64,000 nt of DNA from Antedon mediterranea (Eukaryota; Echinodermata; Crinoidea; Comatulida; Antedonidae): NCBI RefSeq assembly GCF_964355755.1, contig NC_092676.1:24782288-24846287 (forward strand), read 5' to 3'. A program made the translations under genes and the position numbers. Below are positions 34,701 through 46,229 of this stretch, piece after piece. The notes beneath the pieces are model-generated. The model was given only the letters and a program-made list of their open reading frames with translations, ran no database searches and had not been told where the DNA came from. Numbering within the stretch: position 1 is the first letter of the stretch; each line of letters starts with the position of its first letter.

Positions 34701-37700
34701 TCACATTTGGACACGACCTAGGCCAAAAGAAAATAGTTTGTTTGCTAATCCTGGCTTAAAATATAAATGGAGAAAAGTTTCAAAAGAGCTCAACATAAAC
34801 TTCCAATATCAATGAATTACCAATAAATATTGATAAAAGCAATTTAGAAATGTTTTTTTAAATGTTAAATAATACTATTTGGAAATAGTATTGCACCATT
34901 TCATCATAAAATCAAGAAAACTGTAAACAGCAAACAAATTATTTTGTTATGGCCTATTTATTATTATTTTTTCTCTTATGTTACACACTGGATGTGAGTG
35001 ATTTTTAAATAATTTTGGCGTAAGCATGATTGCTGTGATCTATTAAACCAGTTTATCTAAAAATTAATAAATATCCCTCTTTTTAAACATTTATTTTCTT
35101 TTTTGTTTTATCTGATTCTATTTATATTTTTCAATATTTTGTCCTCCAATATCTAGTGTTATGCCGTGTAAAAAGCATGCGCTAGTGGTGTTACAAATTA
35201 ATGTATGCGAGTGAAATGATTTTATAGACACACTGCTGTAATTATTATTTTTTACAGCATTTACTGTAGTTTGTACATAATATTTGATAGTTAGGTCTAC
35301 TGTATCACTATTTTTTTTTTTTTTTTGCAAATCATATTAGTATATTGTGCATGAAACTTCCAAACTTCTGAGCTATTAAATTCCAAGGATTTGCATTTAA
35401 TATACAATATATAATATAATATACAATAATATACAATATATAATAATTGTTTTGTTTATGTGATTCCATGGGTATAAAACTTGTAATAGTCCTTAACTTT
35501 TCAAGATTTTTTATCCAATGAAAAGAATTATAGAAAAAAAATAGAAACCAGTAAGACGAGTCTGATTGCATCGTCAGAAAAATCAGTTTGTATTGAGGGC
35601 GCCGGAGAGATAATTTTTAGCAGTTAAGGTGTCATTCTTTAAATGATTTACGTAATATTTACTATTTGCAGTGTTTTATAAAGAATAAAAACATGTTAAA
35701 ATGAAATTAACTTTAGAAAATGTAATTAAGTTTAATAAAATGAATTCTAAATTCAAATTGTTATTAAGAAACAATTTTCTATTGATATCAGTAACTTAGA
35801 AGATACAGTACTCGTTTTTATTCTAACAACTTTTGCTTATAGATTCATGAAGGGGCACAACATGTTAGAGCATCAATAGATGGCGGTTACCATGCTAAGA
35901 GCGCACCTATACTGACACTACCACCGCCACCACCACCGCCTCCTCAAGCTTACATATCACCACCGCCACCAGCCTACTCAACTCAACTACCGCCACCGAA
36001 CTTTACCGCACCACCACCACCAGAATTTATAGCACCACCTCGACCGCCACCCCCATCCTCCATTATGAGACAACCCCAGAAGACTGAGGTGGTTTTTCTA
36101 TCTTAAACTCAGTCAACACTATCAAACTAGTTTGACAACAAAAGTGTGAGATGTGCCCAAATATGGTAGTGATATTTATCCAAATATGGCAGTGATATTA
36201 CATCATTATATCCATATATGGGCACATCACATTTTTTTGTCACAAGTTTGATAGTTTAGCCAGAGCTTTACTTGATGGATGCCTTCATTGTAGACGGAAT
36301 GATTCCCCCTCACTAACCCCAGTGTGTTTCTAATATTTGCATTATCTCCTTTTCAGATCACAAGCATTTTGTACCATTCAGCATGATAATAGTCAAGAAC
36401 AACTAAATACATTTCATTCTTTTACAGACGGATAGCATATTTAATATATTGTAATTTCATACCTTTAATAGCATTTGAGTAATTTACTTATTATTTATTT
36501 TTATTATTATTCATAATCTAATCACTTTAATAATTTACAATCATGTATATTTTTTGCTGTGTTTTAATTAATTAATTAAAAAGAAAACTAATTTTAAATA
36601 AAATGATTTTAGTATTTTTTGTACTGTACAGTATAGATATTGCAGTTCCAACCACAATCAGCATACAGGGAGTGACAACCTACACCTTTTAACTTAATAA
36701 TTTTAATAGCATTCTTTATCATATGTACTAATGGTTTAATGTTCTATCTGATGAGGCAATGAGAGTAAAGCATCATCCTCATACTAAATTAATTGTTTCA
36801 TTTATCATTAATATTTACATGTAGATTAGTAATTTTCACATTAACGTTCATTGTATACATTTTGAAAAGAATAAAAACCTGTATAACACACCTTATATTT
36901 ATGCAAATTTATAGATGAGAATTTGCATGAAAAAATAATCCTGCTTCTAATGTAATAGTTTGATTTATTTGACTTTAATTGAAGAAAGTAATTTGTTTTA
37001 TAATTTTAATCCTTGATTTTCTTAGATGTAGATGTGTGCTGCTCATGTGAAAAATTAATTATAAAATTCTCGCAATACACAAATTTCTGCACTATTATTA
37101 TATCTTAAATTTATTGGAGTTTGTACTGAGAACAAGTGGTGCAAAGACCTGATTGGTTGATTTGGTAATTTATGCATAAAAGCAGACTTTTGATTGGACT
37201 GTCTTTAATTTTTAAGATTGTTGATGGAGTTGTGAATGTTCGTGATGCAGTCTTGGTATCCCAGCAACCTCCTGTTGAAGAGTTTAGTCAGATGAATTTG
37301 AAAGGTTTATTTTCATTTTTCTTTCTTTTTTTCTTTTATTGACACATTTGCATGTAGTATTTTAGTAAGACTGAACAAACAGATTATAATAAATTAATGG
37401 ATCATTTAATTTTATATTGTTAGATACACAATCAGCTCCACCACGCCCACCATCCCCAGGACCACCACCAAGGCCACCACCACCAGAGGAGGAGGAAGAG
37501 GTTCACTTTCCTAAGCCAGGACCAGATCAGCCCATCATGGTAAGAATATTTATCTTTCATTAGTTCATTGTCTTTCTTTTTTTGTCTTCTTTCACATTCA
37601 TTTCTTTCATTGTCTATCTTTCTTCTTACATTGTCTATATTTCTTCTTTTATTGTCTTTCTTCTTTCAATGTCTTCTTTCTTTAATCGTCTTCTTTCATT

Positions 37701-39317
37701 GTCTTCTTTCATTGTCTTTGTTTTATTGTCTTTCTTTTTTCATTGTCTTTCTTCTTTCAATGTCTTCTTTCTTTAATCTTCTTCTTTATTGTCTTTGTTT
37801 TATTGTCTTTCTTCTTTCATTGTCTTTCTTTCATTATCTTCCTTCTTTCATTGTCTTTCTTCTTTCATTGTATTTCTTCTTTCATTTTTTTGTCCAGACT
37901 GCTGCTTATGACCTGCATCAAGAAGCCATGAAGTGGTCAAGTAAAGGAAATGACTTGATTGCTGCAGCAAAGAAGATGGCGTTACTCATGGCTGAAATGA
38001 GCAAACATGTTAGGTATGTCTCTCTGTCTGTCATGCTGAATGGTGTAACGCTGAATGGTGTAACGCAGAGTCCTGAGGTTCCTGGTTTAGGAAGAGGAGG
38101 AGTTGCCCTCCAACGCTGGAGGCCTCAGGTGTTTTAGCCCTTTTTGGCATATTTTATTGCCTCTTTTTTCCACTGGACACTGCTCAGGAGCCATCATAAG
38201 CTCCGTTAGGGTTAGCCAGTGAGCGCTCATAGCCGTTATGCCACTTGTCATACTATTTGGTATTTATCAGTTATTGTTATCAATATAGGAATATTAAATA
38301 CAGTAGAACCTCCATTAAGGGAACACCTTCGGGACCAAACAAAGCTTCCCTTAATAGAGGTGTCCCGTAGTGGTTACATATTATATTACCTCTACTGTAG
38401 TTTGTTTTATGAGAAAGTGTTCCCTTAATAGAGGTGCCACAAAAAAGGAGTCGCCTAATAAATTCTTGTTTTTGTATTACAGAGGAGAAGGAGGTTCAAA
38501 GAAAGAACTGATTGATTGTGCCAAAGCCATTGCAAAGGCATCAGAAGAAGTCACCAGACTTGCCAAAGAAATCACAAACAGATGTCCAGACAAGAGAATG
38601 AAAACTGTTAGTATACAAATAATGAATCTTTATGAGTGTAATGGTACAAATAATGGGGTGAATGATGAAATATAACCTTTTAATATTGAACGGCCGTACT
38701 ATTGCATGCCATGTGACCCACAATCGCCCAATCAAATGACTTTGAACTTAGAACCAGTATATCACATCATTATGTTTTGTCTTACTTTTTGTTTGTAGAA
38801 TCTTTTCCAAGTTTGCGAACGTATTCCAACGATGGCAACACAACTAAAGATTTTATCAACCGTAAAAGCTACTATGTTAGGGTGTCAAGGTAATCTAGTT
38901 GTATCCCACTTCTTAAGCTCTGTCTACACTATCAATCAACTGCACTGTGTGCCCATATATGGGCATGATGATGTCATATCACTACCATATTTGGCCACAT
39001 CACAAACTAGTTTGATAGTATAGACAATGCTTTAAACTAGAAGTTTATTGTGATTTATATCTATAATTATAGACAATCCTACCACTAGCCTAGGTTTCAA
39101 TGTGTTTATTTTATTATTCTAAGTTTGATAATTTATTTTGTTATTTAAAGACTCCGAAGAAGATCAAGAAGCGACAGAGATGCTGGTAGGGAACGCTCAA
39201 AACCTGATGCAGTCTGTGAAAGAGACGGTACGTGCAGCCGAAGCAGCTTCCATTAAAATCCGCACAGATGCGGGTCACAAACTCCGCTGGGTCCGTCGCA
39301 ATCCCTGGTATCAATAA
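22725..39317 (+). CDS. VCL: Vinculin, complete, 25 coding exons
   Basis: Vinculin links integrin and cadherin adhesions to actin by binding talin or alpha-catenin (head) and F-actin and lipids (tail). Coding exons: 22725-22781, 26137-26244, 26612-26783, 27238-27383, 27594-27762, 28273-28503, 28850-28995, 29125-29317, 29868-30013, 30319-30411, 30692-30761, 30904-31055, 31214-31279, 31726-31837, 32235-32432, 32857-32948, 33407-33520, 34599-34646, 35843-36088, 37217-37304, 37424-37539, 37898-38013, 38483-38606, 38799-38889, 39151-39317. All are GT/AG and in phase, giving 1086 aa. It begins [19 protein letters not shown] and ends [10 protein letters not shown], as in vertebrate vinculin. Head and repeats are residues 1 to about 717, the proline-rich linker about 718-921, and the actin-binding tail about 922-1086. 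Only two central repeats are seen ([11 protein letters not shown] and [11 protein letters not shown] starts) against three in vertebrates. The linker is much longer than in human vinculin. Confidence 0.96.
24499..25928. repeat. Long inverted repeat in vinculin intron 1
   Basis: Arms of about 155 bp at 24499-24654 and 25774-25928 are inverted copies sharing GAGGTAATTTCCCGATTGAT, CATTCATAGAAGCCTTGATG and TGGTTACCATAGAACGGTCC, with indels. The spacer is 1.1 kb of AT-rich DNA. The short frames in the arms are not recognisable proteins. It could be a decayed DNA transposon; no target duplication was seen. Confidence 0.7.
26802..26848. mobile_element. Mini copy of the CTACACTATC MITE
   Basis: A 47-bp palindrome, CTCTGTCTACACTATCATTG and its inverse, immediately downstream of vinculin exon 3. 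It keeps only the ends of the family, so the interior has been lost. Confidence 0.65.
27806..28137. mobile_element. MITE, AAAGATGTATTG family
   Basis: The inverted ends CTTTAAAGATGTATTGTCCC and GGGGGACAATACATCTTTAA enclose about 330 bp in the intron after vinculin exon 5. The interior has its own small inverted repeat (AAGATTAATTAAGCTTAATCTT). Confidence 0.75.
28535..28740 (+). mobile_element. tRNA-derived SINE, family 1
   Basis: The head GTAGCTTGGTGGTTATGATG with B box GGGTTCAAGTCC is followed by an unrelated body (ACAACTCCACTCCCAAAGAC). Related copies at 31460 and 32503 share head and body in the same orientation, all within vinculin introns. Confidence 0.65.
29467..29590. mobile_element. 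Half copy of the GCCAATTTACAC MITE
   Basis: Begins GGCCAATTTACACTGACGAG and follows the 6873-7101 element through CTTATGACCATTTACA and CAGGATAGATACAGA, then stops without the opposite inverted end. Confidence 0.7.
31460..31650 (+). mobile_element. tRNA-derived SINE, family 1
   Basis: Head ACCTTGGTGGTTAATGTGCT, B box GGGGTTCAATCC, body AACTAGTGCCAGGTTAATAA and end CATCCTGTAATTGGCGAGTT. The copy is intact enough to act as the empty-site reference for the MITE insertion in the next SINE. Confidence 0.7.
32503..32840 (+). mobile_element. tRNA-derived SINE, family 1, interrupted by a MITE
   Basis: Head GCTTGGTGGTTAACATGCTT and body CATAGTGCCAGTGCTGTAAC lead to CTCCTTAA, where the MITE 32609-32752 is inserted. 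The SINE resumes at TTAAATCTCAAATGAGAATT and ends CAATCCTGTAATTGGCGAGTT. The continuity with the 31460 copy proves the nesting. Confidence 0.75.
32609..32752. mobile_element. MITE with TTAA target duplication, CTACACTATC family
   Basis: 144 bp with the ends AGCTCTGTCTACACTATCAA and TTTGATAGTGTAGACAGAGC, flanked by TTAA at 32605-32608 and 32753-32756. The interior is ATATATGGACATGATAATGTC then ACTACCATACTTGAGC, itself partly palindromic. TTAA targets are typical of piggyBac-type transposases; that assignment is inferred. Confidence 0.8.
33629..33863. mobile_element. Small inverted-repeat element
   Basis: TATGCTTACGACGAG at 33629-33643 and its exact reverse complement at 33849-33863 bound about 235 bp in a vinculin intron. 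The interior frame on the minus strand has no recognisable protein. The copy number in the genome is unknown. Confidence 0.6.
36107..36266. mobile_element. CTACACTATC-family MITE
   Basis: Starts after TTAA with ACTCAGTCAACACTATCAAA and ends AGTTTGATAGTTTAGCCAGAGC. The interior has two copies of CCAAATATGGxAGTGATAT. It begins 19 bp after the end of vinculin exon 19. Confidence 0.75.
37541..37890. repeat. Pyrimidine-rich tandem repeat in vinculin intron 21
   Basis: Imperfect repeats of TTCATTGTCTTTCTTC fill the whole intron up to the exon 22 acceptor. The long open frame across it (37568-38137) is driven by the repeat plus exon 22 and is not a separate gene. The tract may act as an extended polypyrimidine tract. 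Confidence 0.85.
38917..39030. mobile_element. CTACACTATC-family MITE
   Basis: Flanked by TTAA at 38913-38916 and TTTAA after 39030. Ends are GCTCTGTCTACACTATCAAT and TTTGATAGTATAGACAATGC. It lies in the last vinculin intron. Confidence 0.78.
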
Positions 39318-39623
39318 GTTATTCAATAACATATTCCTGCTTTATTCTTTTCTACTTAATTGGCGTACCATACCTGGAGCACTGCCTTATAAGGGTATAT
39401 GTTCTAATCAATGCACTTCACTTCTCTAAGAATATGACACAATAATTTATATTATATTTAAGTCAAATCTAGGGTACCATACTTAAGCCCTGTATGGCTG
39501 AAAAATGTTGCTGGTTTGAATAGAAATTTATCATGCATATTTTTTATAGAACTTCCTCTTAAAAAACAGTATGGACACTGTACATAAAAAATGTTCAAAG
39601 ATAAAATATTTAACAATTAAAAC

Positions 39624-39629
39624 AATAAA
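39624..39629 (+). promoter_or_regulatory. Candidate vinculin polyadenylation signal
   Basis: The first AATAAA downstream of the vinculin stop, about 300 bp into the 3' flank. Further AATAAA words lie near 40518. Which one is used cannot be told from sequence. Confidence 0.3.
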
Positions 39630-40737
39630 TGGTAGTAATTTAAATTTTAACTTTATATATTAATAATAATGTAATAATGAACCGGCTTTTAAAATGTAAA
39701 GATATATATGCCTTGAATTTGGTATTGTACATTGGAACTTGTATTCAATTACTCATCATTTTGGAAAGTTAACATTTTATAAGAAATTTGTATTACAGAA
39801 TTAATTAATGTATTAATTTGTTTTCAGAACAATTTAGTGGAATTGTATAGTTTATATATTAACTATAGAGTTAGTAGAATTATAAACGTGCTAGGCCGGT
39901 TTAGTTTTTTATTCAAATATTTATTCATACCTTACAGTCCTCTGATAAATTCTCAAAATGTACAATGTCCCTTAAATTTGTCTTAGAGAAAAGAAAATAG
40001 TCAAACTGTACAATTTAAGCATTGTTCCTTAATTGTGATGAAATAACCAAGCTTGACACAAGTATAGACATTTCTGAATAGTTCAATCAATTTTAAAATA
40101 AACTAGTTTGTATTTTTGTTTAATGTTTTTATAAATAATGTAGTTAACATAATAAATTATGAATTTATAGATTATATAGAAATAGAAATTTATATAATAA
40201 TATCGTGTGTAAGTAGAATTAATTAATAAATAGAAAGTTAGTGATGTGTTTGGAATATAAACAAATGTTTTTGATATGCAAACAATTCTGAAGGAAATTC
40301 TGGGGACAAAATACATCTTTAATAATGTATTAGCAGATGAAAACAGTAGGGGTCAGTCATCTATAGTATATTGTAATTGTTTTGTTTCCTATCAGTATTA
40401 TGCAGTTCATCGTTAAAGGTTAAATCTTAAGTAAGAGTGATTTTATCTTGTATTTGCTTGTATTACTTTTTTTCCTATTGAAAATTAACAATATTATCTT
40501 TAAAATGGTGCTCGTCAATAAAACCTTCAGCCAAGTTGGTTAACTTTAAAAAACATGTTTAACAAAGTACATTTTCCAATTTGGAGTTTTTTATATTTTG
40601 TTGACTATAGTAAAAGAATTTACATGAAACATGACAATATTAGCACATACTCAATTGTTTAAAATCCATATAAGGATAATTTAAACAATTGTGAACATTT
40701 CAAGAAAAAAAATTGCCAAATTATAGTAACCATAAAT

Positions 40738-40870
40738 AATAAAATAATAAACAGTATTTATATAGCGCCTAATGGATCACTGACCCCTCTAGGTGCTTTA
40801 CATTAGACCTTAACTAATGGGAATAAACTATACCCCGCCGGACACCATTCCGGTATTTCTTAGTCGAGGT
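40738..40870. mobile_element. SINE tail fragment, family 2
   Basis: ATTTATATAGCGCCTAATGG, CTAGGTGCTTTACATTA and CCCGCCGGACACC resemble the body end of the SINE copies at 52328 and 53588. The tRNA-like head is missing. Confidence 0.5.
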
Positions 40871-40879
40871 TTCGGGGAT

Positions 40880-43800
40880 GGAGACAATCAATAATGTGGA
40901 AAAAAAATGGTTACTATAGCACAACAAACATGCGCAGAGTCGAATAGTGCGTTTTGCGCATGTTAATTGTGCTATAGTAACCAGTTTTGACATAAATAGT
41001 TACTATAGTTCGAAAAATGGCTGATTTCCGATCCTTTTATATTTTGACATAAATGGTTACTATTGCATAATAATGTTTATTATGCTATAGTAACCATTTA
41101 TGTCAATTGTGTTATAGTAACCAGTTTTGACATAAATGGTTACTATTGCATAATAAACATGCGCAGAGACGAATAATGGGTTCTGCGCATGTCAATTGTG
41201 CTATAGTAACCAGTTTTGACATAAATGGTTACTATAGCATAATAAACATGCGCAGAGACGAATAATGGGTTCTGCGCATGTCAATTGTGCTATAGTAACC
41301 AGTTTTATTGAAAAATTTAAAGGTCGAAAATTTGCAATTTTTTTTAAAAAAATCCCTGTACTATATATAGTACAGGGAAATTTTCGAAAAATGGCCGATT
41401 TAAGACCCTTTTATATTTTGGCATAAATGGTTACTATTGTATAATAAACATGCGCAGAGACGAATAATGGGTTCTGCGCATGTCAATTGTGCTATAGTAA
41501 CCAGTTTTGACATAAATGTACTATAGCATAATAAACATGCGCAGAGGCGACTCATGGGTTCTGCGCATGTTAATTGTGCTATAGTAACCAGTTTTATCGA
41601 AAAATAAAAAGATCGAAAATTGGCCATTTTAAAAAAAAAATCCTTGTACTATAGTACAGGGAAATTTTCGAAAAATAGCCGATTTTCGACTATTTTATTT
41701 TTTGACATAAATGGTGACCATAACACAATAAACATGCGCAGAAGCGAATAATGGGTTCTGCGCATGTCAATTGTGCTATAGTAACCAGTTTTATCGAAAA
41801 ATAAAAAGGTCGAAAAATTGCGATTTTTTTTTAAAAAATCCCTGTACTATAGTACAGGGAAATTTTCGACAAATGGGCGATTTTCAACCCTCTTATTTTT
41901 TGACATAAATGGTTACTATTGCATAATAAACATGCGCAGAGACGAATAATGGGCTCTGCGAATGTCAATTGTGCTATAGTAACCAGTTTTGACATAAATG
42001 GTTACTATAGCATAATAAACATGCGCAGAGGCGAATAATGGGTTCTGCGCATGTCAATTGCGCTATATTAACCAGTTTTGACATAAATGGTTACTATAGC
42101 ATAATAAACATGCGCAGAGTCGAATAGTGGGTTCTGCGCATGTCAATTGTGCTATAGTAACCAGTTTTATCGAAAAATAAAAAGGTAGAAAATTTGCCAT
42201 TTTTTTGGAAAAAATCCCTTTACTATATTTAGGAAATTTTAGAAAAATGGCCGATTTTCAACCCTCTTATTTTTTGACATAAATGGTTACTATTGCATAA
42301 TAAACATGCGCAGAGACGAATAATGGGCTCTGCGAATGTCAATTGTGCTATAGTAACCAGTTTTGACATAAATGGTTACTATAGCATAATAAACATGCGC
42401 AGAGGCGAATAATGGGTTCTGCGCATGTCAATTGTGCTATAGTAACCAGTTTTATCGAAAAATAAAAAGGTAGAAAATTTGCCATTTTTTTGGAAAAAAT
42501 CCCTTTACTATAGTACAGGGAAATTTTCGAAAAATGGCCGATTTTCGACCCTTTTATATTTTGACAAATGGTTACTATTGCATAATAAACATGCGCAGAG
42601 ACGAATAATGGGTTCTGCGCATGTCAATTGTGCTATAGTAACCAGTTTTATTATGCTATAGTAACCATGTATGTCAAAAGTGGTTACTTTTGACATAAAT
42701 GGTTACTATAGCACAATAAACATGCGCAGAGGCGAATAATGGGTTCTGCGCATGTCAATTGTGGTATAGTAACCAGTTTTATCGAAAAATAAAAAGGTCG
42801 AAAATTTGCAATTTTTTGGAAAAAATCCCTGTACTATAGTACAGGAAAATGTTCAAAAAATGGCCGATTTTCGACCCTTTTATTTTTTGGCATAAATGGT
42901 TACTATTGCATAATAAACATGCGCAGAGGCGAATAATAAGTTCTGCGCATGCCAATTGCGCGATATTAACCAGTTTTGACATAAATGGTTACTATAGCAT
43001 AATAAACATGCGCAGAGGCGAATAATGGGTTCTGCGCATGTCAATTGTGGTATAGTAACCAGTTTTATCGAAAAATAAAAAGGTCGAAAATTTGCAATTT
43101 TTTGGAAAAAATCCCTGTACTATAGTACAGGAAAATGTTCAAAAAATGGCCGATTTTCGACCCTTTTATTTGTTGGCATAAATGGTTACTATTGCATAAT
43201 AAACATGCGCAGAGGCGAATAATAAGTTCTGCGCATGCCAATTGCGCGATATTAACCAGTTTTGACATAAATGGTTACTATAGCATAATAAACATGCGCA
43301 GAGGCGAATAATGGGTTCTGCGCATGTCAATTGTGGTATAGTAACCAGTTTTATCGAAAAATAAAAAGGTCGAAAATTTGCAATTTTTTTGAAAAAATCC
43401 CTGTACTATAGTACAGGGAAATTTTCGAAAAATGGCCGATTTAAGACCCTTTTATATTTTGGCATAAATGGTTACTATTGTATAATAAACATGCGCAGAG
43501 ACGAATAATGGGTTCTGCGCATGTCAATTGTGCTATAGTAACCAGTTTTATCGAAAAATAAAAAGGTCGAAAATTTGCAATTTTAAAAAAAAAAATCCCT
43601 GTACTATAGTACAGGGAAATTTTCGACAAATGGGCGATTTTCAACCCTCTTATTTTTTGACATAAATGGTTACTATTGCATAATAAACATGCGCAGAGAC
43701 GAATAATGGGCTCTGCGAATGTCAATTGTGCTATAGTAACCAGTTTTGACATAAATGGTTACTATAGCATAATAAACATGCGCAGAGGCGAATAATGGGT

Positions 43801-44330
43801 TCTGCGCATGTCAATTGCGCTATATTAACCAGTTTTGACATAAATGGTTACTATAGCATAATAAACATGCGCAGAGTCGAATAGTGGGTTCTGCGCATGT
43901 CAATTGTGCTATAGTAACCAGTTTTATCGAAAAATAAAAAGGTAGAAAATTTGCCATTTTTTTGGAAAAAATCCCTTTACTATATTTAGGAAATTTTCGA
44001 AAAATTGCCGATTTTCAACCCTCTTATTTTTTGACATAAATGGTTACTATTGCATAATAAACATGCGCAGAGACGAATAATGGGTTCTGCGCATGTCAAT
44101 TGTGCTATAGTAACCAGTTTTGACATAAATGGTTACTATAGCATAATAAATATGCGCAGAGGCGAATACTGGGTTCTGCAAATGTCAATTGTGCTATAGT
44201 AACCAGTTTTATCGAAAAATAAAAAGGTCGAAAATTTGCCCTCTTATTTTTTGACATAAATGGTTACTATTGCATAATAAACATGCGCAGAGACGAATAA
44301 TGGGTTCTGCGCATGTCAATTGATGTTTTG
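40880..44330. repeat. 3.4-kb array of palindromic tandem repeats
   Basis: Built from two kinds of hairpin. The first, about 85-90 bp, runs TGGTTACTATAGCATAATAA, ACATGCGCAGAGACGAATAA, GGGTTCTGCGCATG, TCAATTGTGCTATAGTAACC, so its two halves pair. The second, around TCCCTGTACTATAGTACAGG, is flanked by TTTTCGAAAAATGGCCGA. One to three of the first alternate with one of the second, giving periods of roughly 200, 285 and 370 bp. Blocks such as 42841-43060 and 43127-43350 are nearly identical, showing recent segment duplication. Many in-frame repeats appear on the minus strand, but no gene is supported. Confidence 0.9.
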
Positions 44331-45167
44331 CCCCAAAAATAAGTAGTTAACAGTCAAAATGTAATATTTTTTTACATGGATATACCCAGTGGGTTGTACA
44401 CTACACTACACTACACTTTTATGTTGGTTCGGTGGGCTTTGCTATGTTTTTTTGGAGGTTTGCGGGGTTTAGCAATACCTGATAATAGTAAACATTTTTG
44501 TCAATTATTTTTACAGGGATTTTTTTCTAAAAATGGCCAAGATACACACTTTTTAAAATACTAATTATTTAATAGTATGCAATAATATTACTATGGGCAT
44601 ATATTGCGTTATCATCATCTTATAGACGTATAGTAACCATTCATGTCAATTATTTTTGTTTTAATGGGATTATTTAACATTATCTATTCTATTGAGGTAA
44701 CATGCGCAGACTATATTATTTGATTAAGCAAATTATTATAATTAAAAATAATAAATAATAATTTAATAATATTATGATAGTCAAGTTCACATATATTTAG
44801 CCACCAACAAAAGAAAAACAGTCTGGAATTGCAATGCATTTTTTTGTAGTCAATTTATAAAAATATGACATTTTGAGACCTGCACTGTGCTAGTAGAGGT
44901 TTGTGTAGTCACAACAATGCGCTTTTATTTCATGAGAAAATAATTAGGCAATGATACATTATTATGTAAACAACATCTTTATTGAATAATCTCCAAACAC
45001 TAAAATGAAACAACAGGTGTAAACAATATACAAAAAAAAAAGCGTATTAGGTACACAGGAAAACTGAATGTTTAAAATGTCCCACCAAGACAGTCTGCGC
45101 ATGCTCAGAAATGCAATAAGAGCAGGTTGTTGTTGAATTATTGCAGTATACGAGTATTAAGCTTTGT

Positions 45168-45420
45168 TCCCACTAGGACACAACGCAAGTGGTTGGACCA
45201 ATCACAAGTGATGAATTATTCAAACTTGCGCTTGTTGCAGGTCAACAGGTTAAAATTGCACCTAAAGCTCTGTCTACACTATCAAACTTAATGTTAAAAA
45301 ACAAATGCGATGTGCCCATGGACATGTCATATTACTACCATATTTGGGCACATCACATTTTTTTTTAAACTAGTTTGATAGTGTAGACAGAGCTTAAATC
45401 CTTGCGTTGCTTCCCTAATT
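45168..45420. mobile_element. TTCCCACT-family MITE interrupted by another MITE
   Basis: Starts TTCCCACTAGGACACAACGC and ends with the inverted CCTTGCGTTGCTTCCC at about 45400. A complete CTACACTATC-family MITE (45266-45393) sits inside it, which dates the two insertions relative to one another. Confidence 0.6.
45266..45393. mobile_element. CTACACTATC-family MITE, nested
   Basis: Ends AGCTCTGTCTACACTATCAA and AGTTTGATAGTGTAGACAGAGC; TTAA follows on the right and CTAA precedes on the left. It is nested in the TTCCCACT-family element. Confidence 0.78.
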
Positions 45421-46131
45421 GAAACCAAATTTTAGCATTAGTATAAAACGAAAAATCTGGTATTTGGTGATCTTTTCAAACTACTACAACAAATACTATA
45501 GTATACCATGTGTTAGTGTAGATTATCATTTGCTTAAATTCCTTCATTTAAAACTTAACCTAATTAGGCCTAAAAGGGTATGCTTGCCGTTCATATTAAA
45601 ATTGTGAATTTGGAAGGCTGGAAGAACGCCCACAAAGTTTGAGAAATAAATTTTCTTAAAATGAGTACATAAAAGTACGTATGCCACTTTAAAGTACAAC
45701 AAAATCACAGAAAAACATTTTTTTTGTTGCAGATGATGGCAAACAAGTTTGTTTTCACCTTAAGAAACTATCAGATGTATTGTTAAAATATTAACAAATA
45801 ATACATATATACACCATCTTCTTCATTCACAAAAATCCTACCCATTCAATATATTAGGAGATAACTAAAGTGGTTCTTGTGATGAAATTATTTTGATTTT
45901 TCTTTTTACCTTGTAATGCAAAGCAAAGCTACTCTATGTTAAAGTGAAATTATGATTTTGTTTAATTTATTTTTAAAAAACCCTAAATTATTAAGTTTCA
46001 TTGAATCATCGTACAATTTATTTTTCATTCGGATATTACAAAATGTAAAGAAGCGCAAAACAAATGTTTCATCTCAAATTGTTTTGGCGATCATAAAAAG
46101 GAGCAATTTAGTTTGAACACTTTTTGTTTAA

Positions 46132-46229
46132 GCTCTGTCTTCACTATCAAATTATATGGTAGTATTATGCCAAATATGGTAGTGATATGACATATATGGG
46201 CACATAAAGTTTGAAAGTGTAGACAGAGC
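46132..46229. mobile_element. CTACACTATC-family MITE, short form
   Basis: About 98 bp, from GCTCTGTCTTCACTATCAAA to AAGTGTAGACAGAGC, with TTTA-like flanks on both sides. Part of the interior is lost. Confidence 0.72.

Noticed and set aside
37568-38137. A 189-codon open frame on the plus strand
   Set aside because: It runs through the TTCATTGTCTTTC repeat and then vinculin exon 22; the Phe/Leu/Ser-rich part is only the repeat read in frame.
41400-43752. Minus-strand frames with repeated KLVTIAQLTCAEPIIRLCAC
   Set aside because: Generated by the palindromic array; they exist only because a unit happens to be open in one frame, and they are interrupted irregularly.
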